Positions 44,624 to 56,600 of a stretch of DNA of 64,000 nucleotides are shown here, piece by piece. The DNA lies in the NCBI RefSeq assembly GCF_029318635.1, contig NZ_CP119676.1:1177001-1241000 (forward strand), read 5' to 3'. Positions within the stretch are counted from its first letter, which is position 1; every line of letters begins with the position of its first letter. Below the pieces are notes generated by a model. It saw only the letters and a program-made list of their open reading frames with translations, was not told where the DNA came from and made no database searches. Origin of the DNA: Varunaivibrio sulfuroxidans. Its GTDB lineage: Bacteria > Pseudomonadota > Alphaproteobacteria > Rhodospirillales > Magnetovibrionaceae. The translations under genes and the position numbers were made by a program.

Positions 44624-44869
44624 GGGGCGATGGTAGCGCGCCCGACCCACAGAGGGAAGAGGCCGCATCGCCCTCGCCCCGCCGCCGGGACGCGTAAAGC
44701 GCGCCGAAACGTCCCGCCCGAGGCGCAAGCAAAAGGTTTCCATCGCCCGTTAAGTGTGATATGAACCCCACCTCTTGCCGGTTTTTGACGCAATTTCCTC
44801 GATTTTCGGCAGGAACGATCGCCAACAAGGCTTTGTCATACCCACTTCTTGAAAGAGAGTTGATTTAAC

Positions 44870-45073
44870 GTGCAAGTAAGCGTTCGCGACAACAACGTCG
44901 ATCAGGCCCTGAAAGTCCTGAAAAAGAAAATGCAGCGTGAAGGAATTTTTCGCGAGTTGAAGCTGCGTAAATCCTTTGAAAAGCCGTCTCAACGACGCGC
45001 CCGCGAAAAGGCCGAGGCCGTATCGCGCGCCCGCAAGATGGAACGCAAGCGTCTGGAGCGTGAGGGCTTTTAA
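44870..45073 (+). CDS. rpsU: 30S ribosomal protein S21
   Basis: A 67-residue basic protein matching S21 ([20 protein letters not shown], then [20 protein letters not shown]). The start is GTG at 44870, 5 bp earlier than any alternative, with GAAAGAGAG about 11 bp upstream. It is transcribed away from def and COQ9. A strong terminator is found about 170 bp beyond its stop. Confidence 0.96.
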   Translation: MQVSVRDNNVDQALKVLKKKMQREGIFRELKLRKSFEKPSQRRAREKAEAVSRARKMERKRLEREGF

Positions 45074-45380
45074 TAAAGACCTCATTCACGCGACGAACCA
45101 TGCTTTTCTTCCCGCGCCGACGACCCTGGATGCCTAATTCGAGGGTCAACCAACGGTCGGGACGATGTTTTCGGGGAAGTTGACGGTATTTTTTGCCGTC
45201 GCTTTGCCGTATCGCAACACGGTCATCACGCAAGCACGCAGATAAAAAACGGCGGTCTTTAACTCAGGACCGCCGTTTTTATTTTCTCCACCCCATCGCA
45301 TCGTCAACCACGATCACATCGTCAGTCTTGGCCAAGTCTCTTTTTCCCTGCATACTGGCGCCCCCATCAGGAGACGTCCC
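45074..45380. other. Region between rpsU and the ZntB-like gene
   Basis: No gene was recognised. It holds the intrinsic terminator of rpsU at 45245-45280, and the remaining 100 bp should contain the promoter of the following transporter gene. Confidence 0.5.
45245..45280 (+). terminator. Rho-independent terminator after rpsU
   Basis: The 13-bp inverted repeat AAAAACGGCGGTC / GACCGCCGTTTTT with a 10-base loop ends in a T-rich run (TTTTTATTTTC). This is a typical intrinsic terminator and is nearly symmetrical, so it could also work on the other strand. Confidence 0.85.
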
Positions 45381-46376
45381 ATGACGGATCACGCCGTTAT
45401 CGCCGATCATCCCGGATACGACTTCGCCTTTCTGCTCGACGGCAACGGTGGCGGCGCCGAACTGACCTGGAAGGACATCAACCATTGGCGCGCCGAGCAA
45501 GGCCCTCTTTGGCTGCTCCTCGACCAAACCAGTGAAATCGCACGGCGCTGGCTGATCGACAAAAGCGCCATCAGTCCGATCGTCTGCGAAGCCCTGCTCG
45601 CCGAGGAAACCCGACCGCGGTCGATCGCCATCAACGGCGGTATCCTGGTCATCATTCGCGGCGTCAACCTGCATCCCGAGGCGTCGCCCGAGGATATGGT
45701 GTCGATCCGTCTGTGGATCGAGGAACACCGCGTTATCGCCGTGCGCGTGCGCCATCTTCAAGCGGTCCGGGATCTTCATGAAAAAATAGTCGCCTCGACC
45801 GGCCCGCAAACCCCCCCCGATTTTCTGATCCAACTTTCCGAGCGCCTTCTCGAAAGGATGCGCCCGGTCATCGATTCCCTGGAAGAACGGGCCGATGATC
45901 TGGAAGAAGCCATTGCCGAAGGCCGATCGCCCCAAGAAATTCGCCGCGAATTGCCCCGCTTGCGTCAGCAGGCGATCATACTGCGGCGTTACCTGGCCCC
46001 CCAACGCGACGCCTTCGTGCGCCTGCACAGCGAAATGCCGCCCTGGTTCGACGCCACGCACCGCGGGCGCATTCGCGAAATCGCCGACCGCACAATGCGC
46101 AATGTCGAAGACCTGGACGCCCTGCGCGAGCGGGCGAGCGTGGTTCAGGACGAAGTCTACAACCTGATTTCGGACCATATGAACAGAACCATCTACCTGC
46201 TCACCCTGGTCGCCACGATCGTCCTGCCCCTCAGCTTCCTGACCGGTCTTTTGGGGGTCAACGTCGGCGGTATCCCGGGCGCCAATTCGCCCTGGGGGTT
46301 CACCGTGTTATCCCTTGGCCTGCTGGCCCTGGCGGTGATCGAAGTGGTGGTTTTCAAAAAAATGAAGTGGCTGTAG
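45381..46376 (+). CDS. zntB: CorA-family divalent cation transporter, ZntB-like
   Basis: A 331-residue CorA/ZntB-type channel protein. The N-terminal two thirds form the cytoplasmic funnel with long helices (LLERMRPVIDSLEERADDLE). The two C-terminal membrane helices are LLTLVATIVLPLSFLTGLLG and FTVLSLGLLALAVIEVVVF, joined by the family signature GVNVGGIPGA. GVN followed by GG(I/V)P is the ZntB form rather than the GMN of CorA, and suggests zinc transport. It converges with pntB, with a bidirectional-looking terminator between. Confidence 0.9.
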   Translation: MTDHAVIADHPGYDFAFLLDGNGGGAELTWKDINHWRAEQGPLWLLLDQTSEIARRWLIDKSAISPIVCEALLAEETRPRSIAINGGILVIIRGVNLHPEASPEDMVSIRLWIEEHRVIAVRVRHLQAVRDLHEKIVASTGPQTPPDFLIQLSERLLERMRPVIDSLEERADDLEEAIAEGRSPQEIRRELPRLRQQAIILRRYLAPQRDAFVRLHSEMPPWFDATHRGRIREIADRTMRNVEDLDALRERASVVQDEVYNLISDHMNRTIYLLTLVATIVLPLSFLTGLLGVNVGGIPGANSPWGFTVLSLGLLALAVIEVVVFKKMKWL

Positions 46377-46390
46377 CTGCGCGGGCATAT

Positions 46391-46424
46391 AAAAACGGCG
46401 CCCCAAGGAAGGACGCCGTTTTCA
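46391..46424. terminator. Terminator between convergent zntB and pntB
   Basis: AAAACGGCG (46392-46400) and CGCCGTTTT (46414-46422) form a 9-bp stem with a T-run on each strand, so it can end transcription from both converging genes. Confidence 0.75.
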
Positions 46425-46455
46425 TTTCGATGTTTTTGCGAAATTCAGATCGAGG

Positions 46456-47853
46456 TCAGCCCAACCCCTGAACGATTTGTTCGGTCATTTTCTTGGCGTC
46501 GCCGAACAGCATCATCGTATTGTCGCGGAAGAACAATTCGTTCTGCACCCCGGCGTATCCCGACGCCATCGAGCGTTTGACGAACAAAACGGTGCCCGCC
46601 TTTTCCACGTCCAAAATCGGCATCCCGTAGATCGGGCTGGACGGGTCGGTTTTCGCCGCCGGGTTGGTGACGTCGTTGGCTCCGATGACGAAGGCGACAT
46701 CGGCGGTGGCGAAGGCGTTGTTGATTTCCTCCAGTTCGAAGACCTCGTCATAAGGCACGTTGGCCTCGGCCAGCAGCACGTTCATGTGCCCGGGCATACG
46801 CCCGGCGACCGGGTGAATGGCGTACGACACCTCGACCCCTTCTTCTTTCAGCACGTCGGCCATTTCGCGAAGCGCGTGTTGCGCCTGGGCGACGGCCATG
46901 CCGTAACCGGGGACGATGATCACTTTCGAGGCGTTCTTCATGATGAAGGCGGCATCGTCGGCGCTGCCGGACTTGACCGCGCGGTCGCCCTGGACGCCGC
47001 CGCCCGCCGGGGCGCCGCCGCCGGAGCTGCCGAAGCCGCCCAACAGGACGTTGAAGATCGACCGGTTCATGCCCTTGCACATGATATAGCTGAGGATCGC
47101 GCCCGACGAGCCGACCAGCGCCCCGGTGATAATCAACAACGGATTGCCCAGGGTGAAGCCGATACCGGCGGCGGCCCAACCGGAATAGGAATTCAACATC
47201 GAGACCACCACCGGCATGTCCGCCCCGCCGATCGGAATGATCATCAAGAACCCGAGCGCGAGAGACAACGCCACCAGCAAGAAGAAGACCGTGTGCGATT
47301 CCGAACCGGCAAAGAGCACGAACAAAACGACCAGCAAGATTCCCAACGCGGCGTTCAGCTTGTGTTGCATCGGGAAGGTGATCGGCGCGCCGGACATCAA
47401 GCCTTGAAGTTTGGCGAAAGCGATTAGCGAGCCGGTGAAGGTCACCGCGCCGATCGCCGTGCCCAGGCCCATTTCGACCAGGCTTCCCGGTTCGATCGAG
47501 CCGATCTCACCGATACCGTAGGCCGACGGATGAAACAGCGCCGCGGCGGCCACGAAAACGGCGGCCAGACCGACCAAGGAATGGAACGCCGCCACCAATT
47601 GCGGCAAAGCCGTCATCTTGATTTTAAGCGCCAGAAGCGTGCCGATCGACCCGCCGATCAGCAGACCCAAGAAAATTGTCCCATAGCCGACGACGTCGGG
47701 GTCCGCCAGGGTGGTAACGATGGCGATCGCCATGCCGATGATGCCCAAAATATTGCCCTTGCGCGACGTTTCGGGCGAACTCAGTCCGCGCAAGGCGAGA
47801 ATGAAACAAACGGAGGCGATAAGATACGCGAACGCGCTGTATGATCCGGTCAT
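46456..47853 (-). CDS. pntB: NAD(P) transhydrogenase subunit beta
   Basis: A 465-residue membrane protein. The first 260 residues carry about nine membrane helices; the last 180 residues form the NADP-binding domain III with VIIVPGYGMAVAQAQHALRE, YAIHPVAGRMPGHMNVLLAEA, VIGANDVTNPAAKTD and KRSMASGYAGVQNELFF. It drives hydride transfer between NADH and NADP with proton movement. It is the last gene of a three-gene operon (pntAA, pntAB, pntB). Confidence 0.96.
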   Translation of the reverse strand: MTGSYSAFAYLIASVCFILALRGLSSPETSRKGNILGIIGMAIAIVTTLADPDVVGYGTIFLGLLIGGSIGTLLALKIKMTALPQLVAAFHSLVGLAAVFVAAAALFHPSAYGIGEIGSIEPGSLVEMGLGTAIGAVTFTGSLIAFAKLQGLMSGAPITFPMQHKLNAALGILLVVLFVLFAGSESHTVFFLLVALSLALGFLMIIPIGGADMPVVVSMLNSYSGWAAAGIGFTLGNPLLIITGALVGSSGAILSYIMCKGMNRSIFNVLLGGFGSSGGGAPAGGGVQGDRAVKSGSADDAAFIMKNASKVIIVPGYGMAVAQAQHALREMADVLKEEGVEVSYAIHPVAGRMPGHMNVLLAEANVPYDEVFELEEINNAFATADVAFVIGANDVTNPAAKTDPSSPIYGMPILDVEKAGTVLFVKRSMASGYAGVQNELFFRDNTMMLFGDAKKMTEQIVQGLG

Positions 47854-47866
47854 GTGCCGCTTCCCC

Positions 47867-48286
47867 CTAGGCCTTCTTTTTCTTGAACATCGACAACATC
47901 CGTTGGGTTACGATGAACCCGCCGAAAATGTTGACCGAGGCCAGCGTCACGGCGACGAAACCGAGCACCTTGGAAATGCTGAGATCCGCCGGCCCCGCCG
48001 CGATCAGGGCGCCGACGATGATCACCGACGAAATGGCGTTGGTGACGCCCATCAGCGGCGAATGCAGCGCCGGGGTCACGGACCACACCACGAAGTAACC
48101 GACGAAACACGCCAGGACAAAAACCGTGAACAAAAAGATGAACGGCTCACCGTGCCCCGCCCCGTTCGCCTGCGCGGCGAGCCCGGCGGCGGACAAAGCC
48201 GCGTCATGGGCCTGGGCCGCCAATTGCGCCGCCTGATCGGCCAGTTGCTTGATTTGATTTGAAAGGGTTGCGGCATCCATGGTCAT
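47867..48286 (-). CDS. pntAB: NAD(P) transhydrogenase subunit alpha part 2
   Basis: A 139-residue membrane subunit with three to four helices ([56 protein letters not shown]). An Ala/Gln-rich stretch of about 45 residues precedes them. As in Rhodospirillum rubrum, the alpha chain is split into a soluble and a membrane part. Its start overlaps the pntAA stop by 4 bp, and pntB follows after 13 bp. Confidence 0.94.
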   Translation of the reverse strand: MTMDAATLSNQIKQLADQAAQLAAQAHDAALSAAGLAAQANGAGHGEPFIFLFTVFVLACFVGYFVVWSVTPALHSPLMGVTNAISSVIIVGALIAAGPADLSISKVLGFVAVTLASVNIFGGFIVTQRMLSMFKKKKA

Positions 48287-49437
48287 TTTCCTTCCCCGCT
48301 CAGCAAGGGATGGACGATCTGCCCGTCGCGCACGACACAGGTCCCGCCGACGGTTTCATCCTCCCAATCAAACGCGATGGTCTTGTTTTCCCGGTCCACA
48401 TGCGGAGTCAGGAAATTAAGCAAGTTCTTAGCGAACAACACGCTGCTGTCCTTGGGCAGGCGCGAGGGCATGTTTTCGTGCCCCACGATCTTAACGCCGT
48501 TCTTGCTCGTCACCACTTTGCCCGGCTTGGCCAGGGCGCAGTTGCCGCCCGCCTCGACGGCGAGATCGACGATCACCGAGCCCGCGGCCATGCTTGCGAC
48601 CATGTCGGCGCTGACCAATTCGGGCGCGGGGCGTCCCGGAATCAACGCCGTGGTGATGACGATGTTTTGCTTCTTGATGTGTTCGGCGACCACCGCCTTT
48701 TGTTTTTCGAAATATTCCGGCGGCATTTGTTTGGCGTAGCCGCCCTCGGTTTCGGCGTCCTTTTCCATTTCGGCGTCAACGGTCAGGAACTTGCCGCCCA
48801 GGCTTTCCACTTGTTCGCGGGTGGCGGGACGAACGTCGGTTGCGGTGACCACCGCGCCCAGGCGCTTGGCGGTGGCGATCGCCTGCAGGCCGGCGACGCC
48901 GACGCCCATGACGAACACCTTCGCCGGCGCGATCGTGCCCGCCGCGGTCATCATCATCGGAAAGGCGCTACCGTATTCCGCGGCGCCATCCAAGACCGCC
49001 TTATAGCCGGCCAAGTTGCTTTGCGAGGAGAGAATATCCATCGACTGGGCGCGCGAAATGCGCGGCATCAACTCCATCGCAAAGGCGGTGATGCCCTGCG
49101 TCGCATAGACCTTAACGTCCTCCTGGTGGGCCAGCGCGCCGAGGTGGGCGATCAACACCGCGCCTTTTTTCATCAGCGCCAGTTCATTGGCGTCGCCCTC
49201 GACGATCGGGCGTTGGATTTTCAACACCACATCGGCGTCCTTCAAGGCTGTCGCGGCGTCCTTGGCGATCGTGGCGCCGGCGTCTTTAAACGCCGCATCC
49301 TCGATGGCGGCGCCGACACCGGCGCCTTTTTCCACGATCACGTCAAACCCTAGGGCGACGAGTTTCTTGACCACGTCGGGCGAGGCGGCGACGCGCTTCT
49401 CGCCCGTGCGGCGTTCTTTCGGTATCGCTATTTTCAT
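48283..49437 (-). CDS. pntAA: NAD(P) transhydrogenase subunit alpha part 1 (NAD-binding)
   Basis: A 384-residue soluble domain I related to alanine dehydrogenase. It opens [20 protein letters not shown] and carries [20 protein letters not shown] and the NAD-binding [24 protein letters not shown] 49437 fits the conserved start. It is the first gene of the operon and is divergent from the DUF3108 gene, with an AT-rich 293-bp region between that should hold both promoters. Confidence 0.96.
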   Translation of the reverse strand: MKIAIPKERRTGEKRVAASPDVVKKLVALGFDVIVEKGAGVGAAIEDAAFKDAGATIAKDAATALKDADVVLKIQRPIVEGDANELALMKKGAVLIAHLGALAHQEDVKVYATQGITAFAMELMPRISRAQSMDILSSQSNLAGYKAVLDGAAEYGSAFPMMMTAAGTIAPAKVFVMGVGVAGLQAIATAKRLGAVVTATDVRPATREQVESLGGKFLTVDAEMEKDAETEGGYAKQMPPEYFEKQKAVVAEHIKKQNIVITTALIPGRPAPELVSADMVASMAAGSVIVDLAVEAGGNCALAKPGKVVTSKNGVKIVGHENMPSRLPKDSSVLFAKNLLNFLTPHVDRENKTIAFDWEDETVGGTCVVRDGQIVHPLLSGEGK

Positions 49438-49730
49438 ATTGGATGGTTCCCGTTTCCCCCCAGTGAACACCTTAATCTCCCATCGAAAAGGCGCGCCCAG
49501 AATTTATGACCGCTTCAACCGTGTTAAACAAGGGCCTGATTGTCAAAAAAATGATAATTTTTACGCGCGCACAATCGAGGGTAATTACTGCATTTTATAA
49601 AAACATATTGTTTTTATTTTACTTTTTACGCTTGCGCCCTTGTTGTTTTCTGACTGTGAAAGAGCAATGGTGCTTGTCGCACACGGTACTTTGCCTTTTC
49701 CTTCGCCCGCAAAGGACGTATCCTTGCCTC

Positions 49731-50591
49731 ATGCGGCGATTATTTTGCACCATCACCGGCGCCGTCTTATGCGCAACGGTTTTCGTGGGAGTCGCGCCGA
49801 GCCCGGGGTTGGCGCGAACCACGTACCTACGCTATCAGGCGAACTGGAGCGGGCTGCACGTCGCCGATTTCACTCTCGGCTTCGACGATGAAAAAGGGCG
49901 CTACGTCAACACGTTTCACTTAGTCACCCGTGGCCTTCTTGGGTGGTTTACCCGTTTCGATATCGCGGCGACGGCGACGGGGCTACACCAATCGCCCCCC
50001 GGAAACGACGCCGCGGCGACCTACACGGCGCAAGAATATCGTGTCGATTACACCACCAAGAACGCATTGCGCTGGATCAAAATTACCTTTTCCGCCCCCC
50101 ACGCCCCGGCGCACGCCCGCAAGGGATCGCGTCCACTACCCGGACACCCGGGGAAAATCGAGAACAAGGCCGCCGACAAGGACATCCCCGCTCGACTGCG
50201 TACCGACGTTACCGACCCGTTAAGCGCCCTGTCGCAATTAATCGAGGGCGTGCGCGAACATCTTTCCGGCGGGCCCGCGAATTTTAGCATCGCCGTATTC
50301 GACGGCAAACGCCGCCTCGATCTGAAAGCCCGCTATCTGGGGCCGATCACGCGCACAATCATGGAAAAAAAATACCCGGCCTACCGCCTTCGTGTCGAAA
50401 CCGTCCCTATCATGGGCTTTAAAAAGAGCCACAAAATTCTTTGGGACGGCGCGACGTTCGACCTCTATCTCAGCCGTGACGACCTGCGCATCATGCAGAT
50501 CGTACCCATCCGCCACGGCCCCGTGCTGGGCCCGGTGTTGACCTTGGAGCGGACATGTTCGCAACCTTGCCCGTTGCCCAAAGCAGACTAG
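49731..50591 (+). CDS. DUF3108-type periplasmic protein
   Basis: A 286-residue secreted protein with a signal peptide (LFCTITGAVLCATVFVGVAPSPGLA). The mature part resembles DUF3108: a beta-rich start YLRYQANWSGLHVADFTLGF, and later PLSALSQLIEGVREH and FDGKRRLDLKARYLG. DUF3108 proteins of alphaproteobacteria have no proven function; a role in the cell envelope is presumed. The ATG at 49731 is used because it begins the signal peptide; the frame is open further upstream but without domain character. It converges on the RTX gene. Confidence 0.75.
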   Translation: MRRLFCTITGAVLCATVFVGVAPSPGLARTTYLRYQANWSGLHVADFTLGFDDEKGRYVNTFHLVTRGLLGWFTRFDIAATATGLHQSPPGNDAAATYTAQEYRVDYTTKNALRWIKITFSAPHAPAHARKGSRPLPGHPGKIENKAADKDIPARLRTDVTDPLSALSQLIEGVREHLSGGPANFSIAVFDGKRRLDLKARYLGPITRTIMEKKYPAYRLRVETVPIMGFKKSHKILWDGATFDLYLSRDDLRIMQIVPIRHGPVLGPVLTLERTCSQPCPLPKAD

Positions 50592-50665
50592 AGGCAGCGC
50601 CCTTGAGTTCGAATCTTATCGGGCGAAACAACACATCGGCACGGTTCATACCAATCAAGTGGAAA

Positions 50666-53600
50666 TTACAAACCGTGTGACGGTTGCCAACTCTCTGCGA
50701 TCATGGGATGTAGTGCGGATTGAACGTCAGGCGGCAGGCTGGAATCCGACCCGACGGGCGGCGCGAAGGCGGCCATGGCTAGGCGCAACTGTTCAACCTG
50801 AGATTCAACCAGAACAGCGCCATTAGCCAGGCGGATTTCGTCCAGGCGACTGGATTTTCCCTTATACCAATTGTGCACACTTACCCGATCCTTGGTGCCG
50901 ACGATGGACATCTGCAGATCATAGTTGCTGCGTGCGAACCAGACCTCGTCGGCAGTGATCCCTTTACCTAGAACCAGAACATTGAGTTTAGCGTTTGAGC
51001 CATCTTTTCCAGCGTCGCCCTTGTCGTCGTGTTTCTCGCCACCCTCGCCATGACCGCTACCATGGCCCGTGAGAATGAGGTCCCGACCGTCGCCAAGACC
51101 AAACAGGAAGGTGTCGCCATCGCCGCCGCCATTGAGCACATCGTTGCCCGTTCCGCCGGACAGAGTGTCGTGCCCACCCTTGGCGGTCAGGATGTCATCA
51201 CCGGCTCCTCCCTTAAGGACATCATTGCCGCCGTCGCTTTTGAGGATGTCATTGCCCGCGCCGCCATCGAGGATATCACTGCCGCCTTGGCCATGCAGAA
51301 TGTCGTCGCCGGAGCCGCCATAGAGAGCGTCGTTTCCGCCACTGCCTTTAAGGATGTCGTTTCCGGCGTCGCCATAGAGGGTATCGTTGCCCCCTTCGCC
51401 CTTAAGCACGTCGTTACCGGCCCCGCCATGAAGAATATCGTTGCCGGAACCGCCATCAAGCTTGTCATCGCCAAGACCGCCCAACAGCAGATCGTTTCCG
51501 GAACCACCGTCGAGTTCATCATTGCCGGCACCGCCGTCCAACAGATCGTTGCCGCCCCGACCGTCGATTTCATCATTGCCGCCAAGGCCACGCAAGATAT
51601 TGGCGTTGCGATCGCCTTTAAGAAGGTCGGCAAAATTGGACCCGATTACATTTTCGACCCCAAACAGAATATCGCCCTGGGCCTCGCCACCAAAACCGAT
51701 GCCAATCGGCGGCAGATCGTCGTAGTGATGATCATCTCCATAGTCCCCACCATCGTCCGCATGCCGTGGCATGGCGGCCAAGACATCAGGACCGATCAAC
51801 GACATGACATGGTTCAAAGTCGGCGCAACGCCATATCCATGACCGTCGTCTCCATAGTCGCCTTCGCCGTCATGTTCGTGGTCGTCCTCGAAGTTATAAT
51901 TTAGGTCCACGGTCACGCCTGCCGATGAGCGGTCGTAAGCGGCGGTATCGTTGCCGTCGCCTCCCAACAGAACGTCGGCACCTTGCCCGCCTTCAAGCGT
52001 GTCATTGCCCGCACCGCCGTTCAACGTATCGAAACCGATGCCGCCTTCGAGGCGGTCATTGCCAAGACCGCCCAAGATGATGTCGTTGCCGCCCTCACCA
52101 CGCAGCGTATCGTCGCCGCCAAGACCACGGATCGTGTCGTTGCCGCCGCGCCCTTCGATCAGGTTGGCATGGGCGTCGCCGGTCAATCGGTCATCGAATG
52201 TGGAGCCGATCAGGTTTTCGATTCCCGTCAGCGTATCGCCCTGGGCATGGCCGCCCGCGCCAAGACCGGTGGTAAGGTTAACGTCGACGCCTGCCGTCGA
52301 TGTCTCATAGGATGCGGTATCGATTCCCGCTCCGCCGTCCAGGGCATCCGCGCCTGCGCCGCCAACGATGAAGTCATTCCCGTCACCTCCGCTGATCGTG
52401 TCGTTACCAACGCCACCACTCAAGATATCGTTGCCGAGGCCGCCGGAAATCACGTCATTGCCGGCGCCACCGTCGATCGTGTCGTTTCCGGCCCCGCCGT
52501 AGAGCGTGTCGTTACCGCCGAGACCATTGATGACGTCGCTGCCCGCACGGCCCCCGATAACGTTTGCGCCATTATCGCCGGTAAGCCGGTCCGAAAATTC
52601 AGAGCCGATCAAGTTTTCGATACCCGTTAGCGTATCGCCTTGGGCGTCACCGCCCGTGCCCATCCCGGCGACGAGACTTACCGCCACGCCCGCCGTGGAT
52701 GCCAAATACGACGCCGTGTCAATACCGGCCCCGCCCTTAAGGCGGTCCGCGCCCACGCCGCCGACGATAAAGTCATCGCCTGCGCCGCCGTCGATGACGT
52801 CATTTCCCGCGCCACCATTTAGGGTATCGAAGCCGAGGCCGCCGTTGAGGGTGTCGTTGCCTGCACCCCCGTCGAGGGTGTCGTTGCCCGCGCCGCCGTC
52901 CAGAATATCGTCGCCCGCGCCGCCAATCAGGATGTCGTTGCCGCCTTCACCGCGCAGGGTATCGTTGCCGGCGCGCCCGTCGATGACATCGTCGCCGCCA
53001 CGCCCTTCGATCACATTGGCGCCGGCGTCGCCGGAGAGAGTATCGGCAAATTGCGATCCGATCAGGTTTTCGATGCCGCTAAGGGTATCGCCATCGGATG
53101 CCGTGCCCGTCGCCAGATCCACCGTCATTCCGGCGGCGGCGTTTTCGTAGGTCGCGGTGTCCGTTCCCGCGCCGCCGATCAACACGTCCGCGCCGCTGCC
53201 ACCATCCAACACGTCGTTACCGGCGCCTCCGTCCAGCATGTCGTCGCCCGCGCCACCGTTGAGGTGGTCGTTGCCGTCGCCGCCGTTAAGGATATCATTT
53301 CCCGCGCCACCATTTAGGGTATCGAAGCCGAGGCCGCCGTTGAGGGTGTCGTTGCCTGCACCCCCGTCGAGGGTGTCATTGCCCGCGCCGCCGTCCAGAA
53401 TATCGTCGCCCGCGCCGCCAATCAGGGTGTCGTTGCCGCCTTCACCGCGCAGGGTATCGTTGCCGGCGCGCCCGTCGATGACATCGTCGCCGCCACGCCC
53501 TTCGATCACATTGGCGCCGACGTCGCCGGAGAGGGTATCGGCAAATTGCGATCCGATTAGGTTTTCGATGCCGCTAAGGGTATCGCCATCGGATGCCGTG

Positions 53601-56600
53601 CCCGTCGCCAGATCCACCGTCATTCCGGCGGCGGCGTTTTCGTAGGTCGCGGTGTCCGTTCCCGCGCCGCCGATCAACACGTCCGCGCCGCTGCCGCCAT
53701 CCAACACGTCGTTACCGGCGCCTCCGTCCAGCATGTCGTCGCCCGCGCCACCGTTGAGGTGGTCGTTGCCGCCCTCACCGTAAATTTCATCGTTGCCGCC
53801 ATGGCCGGATATGACGTCATCGCCGCCCCGCCCGTACATCAGGTTATGGCCCGCCGTGCCGTCAAGCACATCGTTGCCTTCGGTACCAATGATCGCGAAC
53901 AGTTCCATCAGGGGCGTGTGTACACCGGTCGGGATCGCCACGGCGCTCATATCGAGCACGGTGCCGTCGGCGAAGGTAAAGGTCTCAATCCGTGTCCGGG
54001 TGTCGTTCCACCCCTTGATATAGACCCAGTCCGTCGCGGCCCCGAACGTCGCATTGGGGTTGGACCGGTCCAACACGGCCAATGTCAGGTCCGTGCCGTT
54101 GTAATCCAAGACGACATCCCACACCGAAATGTTATTGCCGAACGCCAAAGTGTCGTTACCCGCGTTGGCCAGAACTGTCGTTACGGTGGTTTGCCAATAA
54201 GTAGCAGAGAGACCATTTCGGTACGCGGTATGCTGCGTTCGCGAGGTTTGCGTCGTGGTGGCGTAATCGTAAAGCACTTCGCCGCCGTCACCGCGGTTAA
54301 AGACATAAGTGTCGTTGCCCAGCCCGCCGACTACCATGTCCACGCCCGCACCGCCGTTCAGCGTATCATCGCCTGCTCCGCCTTCGATGATATCGCTACC
54401 AGCACCGCCATAGATTGTATTGGCTCCACCATCGCCGACCAGTTTGTCGCCGAAGCGCGACCCGATGATGTTTTCCATGTTGCTGTACACGTCGCCCGTA
54501 GCATCTCCGCCGCCGGCGTAGCCCGTGGTCAAGTTGATGTTCACCCCGGCGTCGGAACCGGCGTAGGACAGCCAATCCACCCCCGCCCCACCGCGCAAGA
54601 CATCGGCGCCCGCGCCGCCTTCCAAAACGTCATTGCCCGCGCCGCCATAAAGCGCGTCGTTCCCCGCGTCGCCCGTCAGCACGTCGTTGCCGCCAAGGCC
54701 ATAAACCGTATCGTTGCCGTCACCGCCCATCAGGGTGTCGGCGGCTTGGCTGCCGGTGATGGTATCATCGCCCGCTCCACCGCCGATCAAAACGCCCTGC
54801 GCGCCGCTGGTGTACAGGGTATCGTTACCCACGCCACCGAACGCGGCTTCGATATGGTGCTGCGCCAAGTCAAAGATAACCCCGTTTGTCCCCTCGACAA
54901 AGGCGACATCGAAACCCGCGCCGCCATCGACGACCGTATCGGCGGCATCGAAAAAGATCGTATCGTCGCCCGCGCCGCCGCGAATTTCATCGGCTCCGGC
55001 GCCGCCGATTAACACGTCGTTGCCTTGCCCGCCCGTAAGGATATCGTTGCCCGTCCCACCAGACATGAGAACGCCGATACTTCCGCTTGTTCTGAAGACA
55101 TCGTTACCCGCGCCGCCGAACGCCAATTCGACGTGGTCGGCGCCAAGGTCTAGGGTTACGCCCGCCGTTCCTTCGACGAACACGCTGTCCACACCGTCGC
55201 CGCCATCGACGTGGACATCGTTGGCATCGATTACCAGGGTGTCGTCGCCGCCCCCGCCGGACAGGGAATCCGCGCCCGCACCGCCAACTAAAAAGTCGTT
55301 TCCATCGCCGCCCGTAAGAACGTCGTTGCCCCCCATGCCAAACAGGGACACATCCTGCGCCGCCCCAGCCGAAAGGTGATCGGCGCCACCAGTGGCGATG
55401 ACACCGACTAAACCTTCCGCCCCCAGATCAAGGGTCACGCCCGCCGGGCTGTCGGCCAAGAAGCGGACCCGCGATCCATCGCCGTTGCGTATGGTCAAAG
55501 CACCGTCGGCTTCCTCGCGAACGGCCTGTTGGGAATAAGCCAGCGCCGCGTCGGCGAATTTTCCGCTTGCGCCATCGGCCCAGGTGAATTGCCCGATGCC
55601 GAACACGGTATTACCGCCTTCGCTGCGCTGCACCCGATCGGAACTCAAGCCGATCGACGTGATGCCCGCTTTATCAAGGCTCACCACCTCGCCCGGGTCG
55701 GATACGCCGTCTTGATTGGCGTCGCGCCAAACGCCGAACTTGGCCCATTCGGCGTCGCGTCCGTCCAGAACGCCGTCGCCATTGGTGTCAAAATGCGCCA
55801 ATCCTTCCAGATCGGTGCGCGCGGTTTCGACATACCCCTTGAAGCTGACTTCATCGACGTGATTGATCAGCCCATCGTTATTTTTGTCGTAGACCAGGAA
55901 GCCATCGCCGCCACCGGCCCAGGCCGTCTGTTCGCGATAACCGTCGCCGTTGATGTCGAAAAAGGCCGTGGATTGATCCAATGCCACCAAAGACACTACA
56001 CCATCGCCGTTCAGGTCCAAAATGATGGGTTTACTGCTTTTGCTCGAAGCTCCGGGTCTGCCTTCATGATCTCCGTCAAACGCGTGACTAATGTGCTCAA
56101 AAATACTGTCGAGGGCCCGACCTAAATCATGGAAAAACCCGCCTTGTCCATCATCGTACGTCGTCGTGGAATCCCCCGGATGGGTCGACTGAGTGGCGCT
56201 CCACTCATTGACAACGACGCTATCCGTCCCCGCTGAGAGGGCTGCGCCACTAGGAACGCCGTGAATTGTTGTTCCACCAGAGAACAGATCACCGATGGAA
56301 TCAAGGATGCCCCCAAACGCATGACCGATCGTATTGAGCGCATCGCCCACGGCTGATACCGCGTTATCTAGAGCGCTAACAGCATGAAGAGATACCCCTG
56401 CTGTGCTATGCAAAACACCAGTAACAGAAAAATACCCCAAAGCTCCAAATCGGAGCGTGTTCCCCCAAGGGGTTAATGCAGTTGTGTGCAAAGCATCAAC
56501 TGAGATTTGTATGTCCGCTCTCGCGATTTGATCTTGATTAATAGCGTAGGCGTCCACATCAGACACGCTCGGGTTTTTTAAATTTTTATCCAAAAGGATA

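Noticed and set aside
49506-49730. N-terminal extension of the DUF3108 protein
   Set aside because: The extension lacks conserved character and would bury the signal peptide, which starts at 49731; the AT-rich DNA there suits a divergent promoter.
51029-55379. Long plus-strand frames opposite the RTX gene
   Set aside because: They are mirror images of the GGxGxD repeats (Val/Ile/Ala- or Pro/Ser-rich strings), without ribosome-binding sites or domains; the minus-strand frame is clearly the gene.
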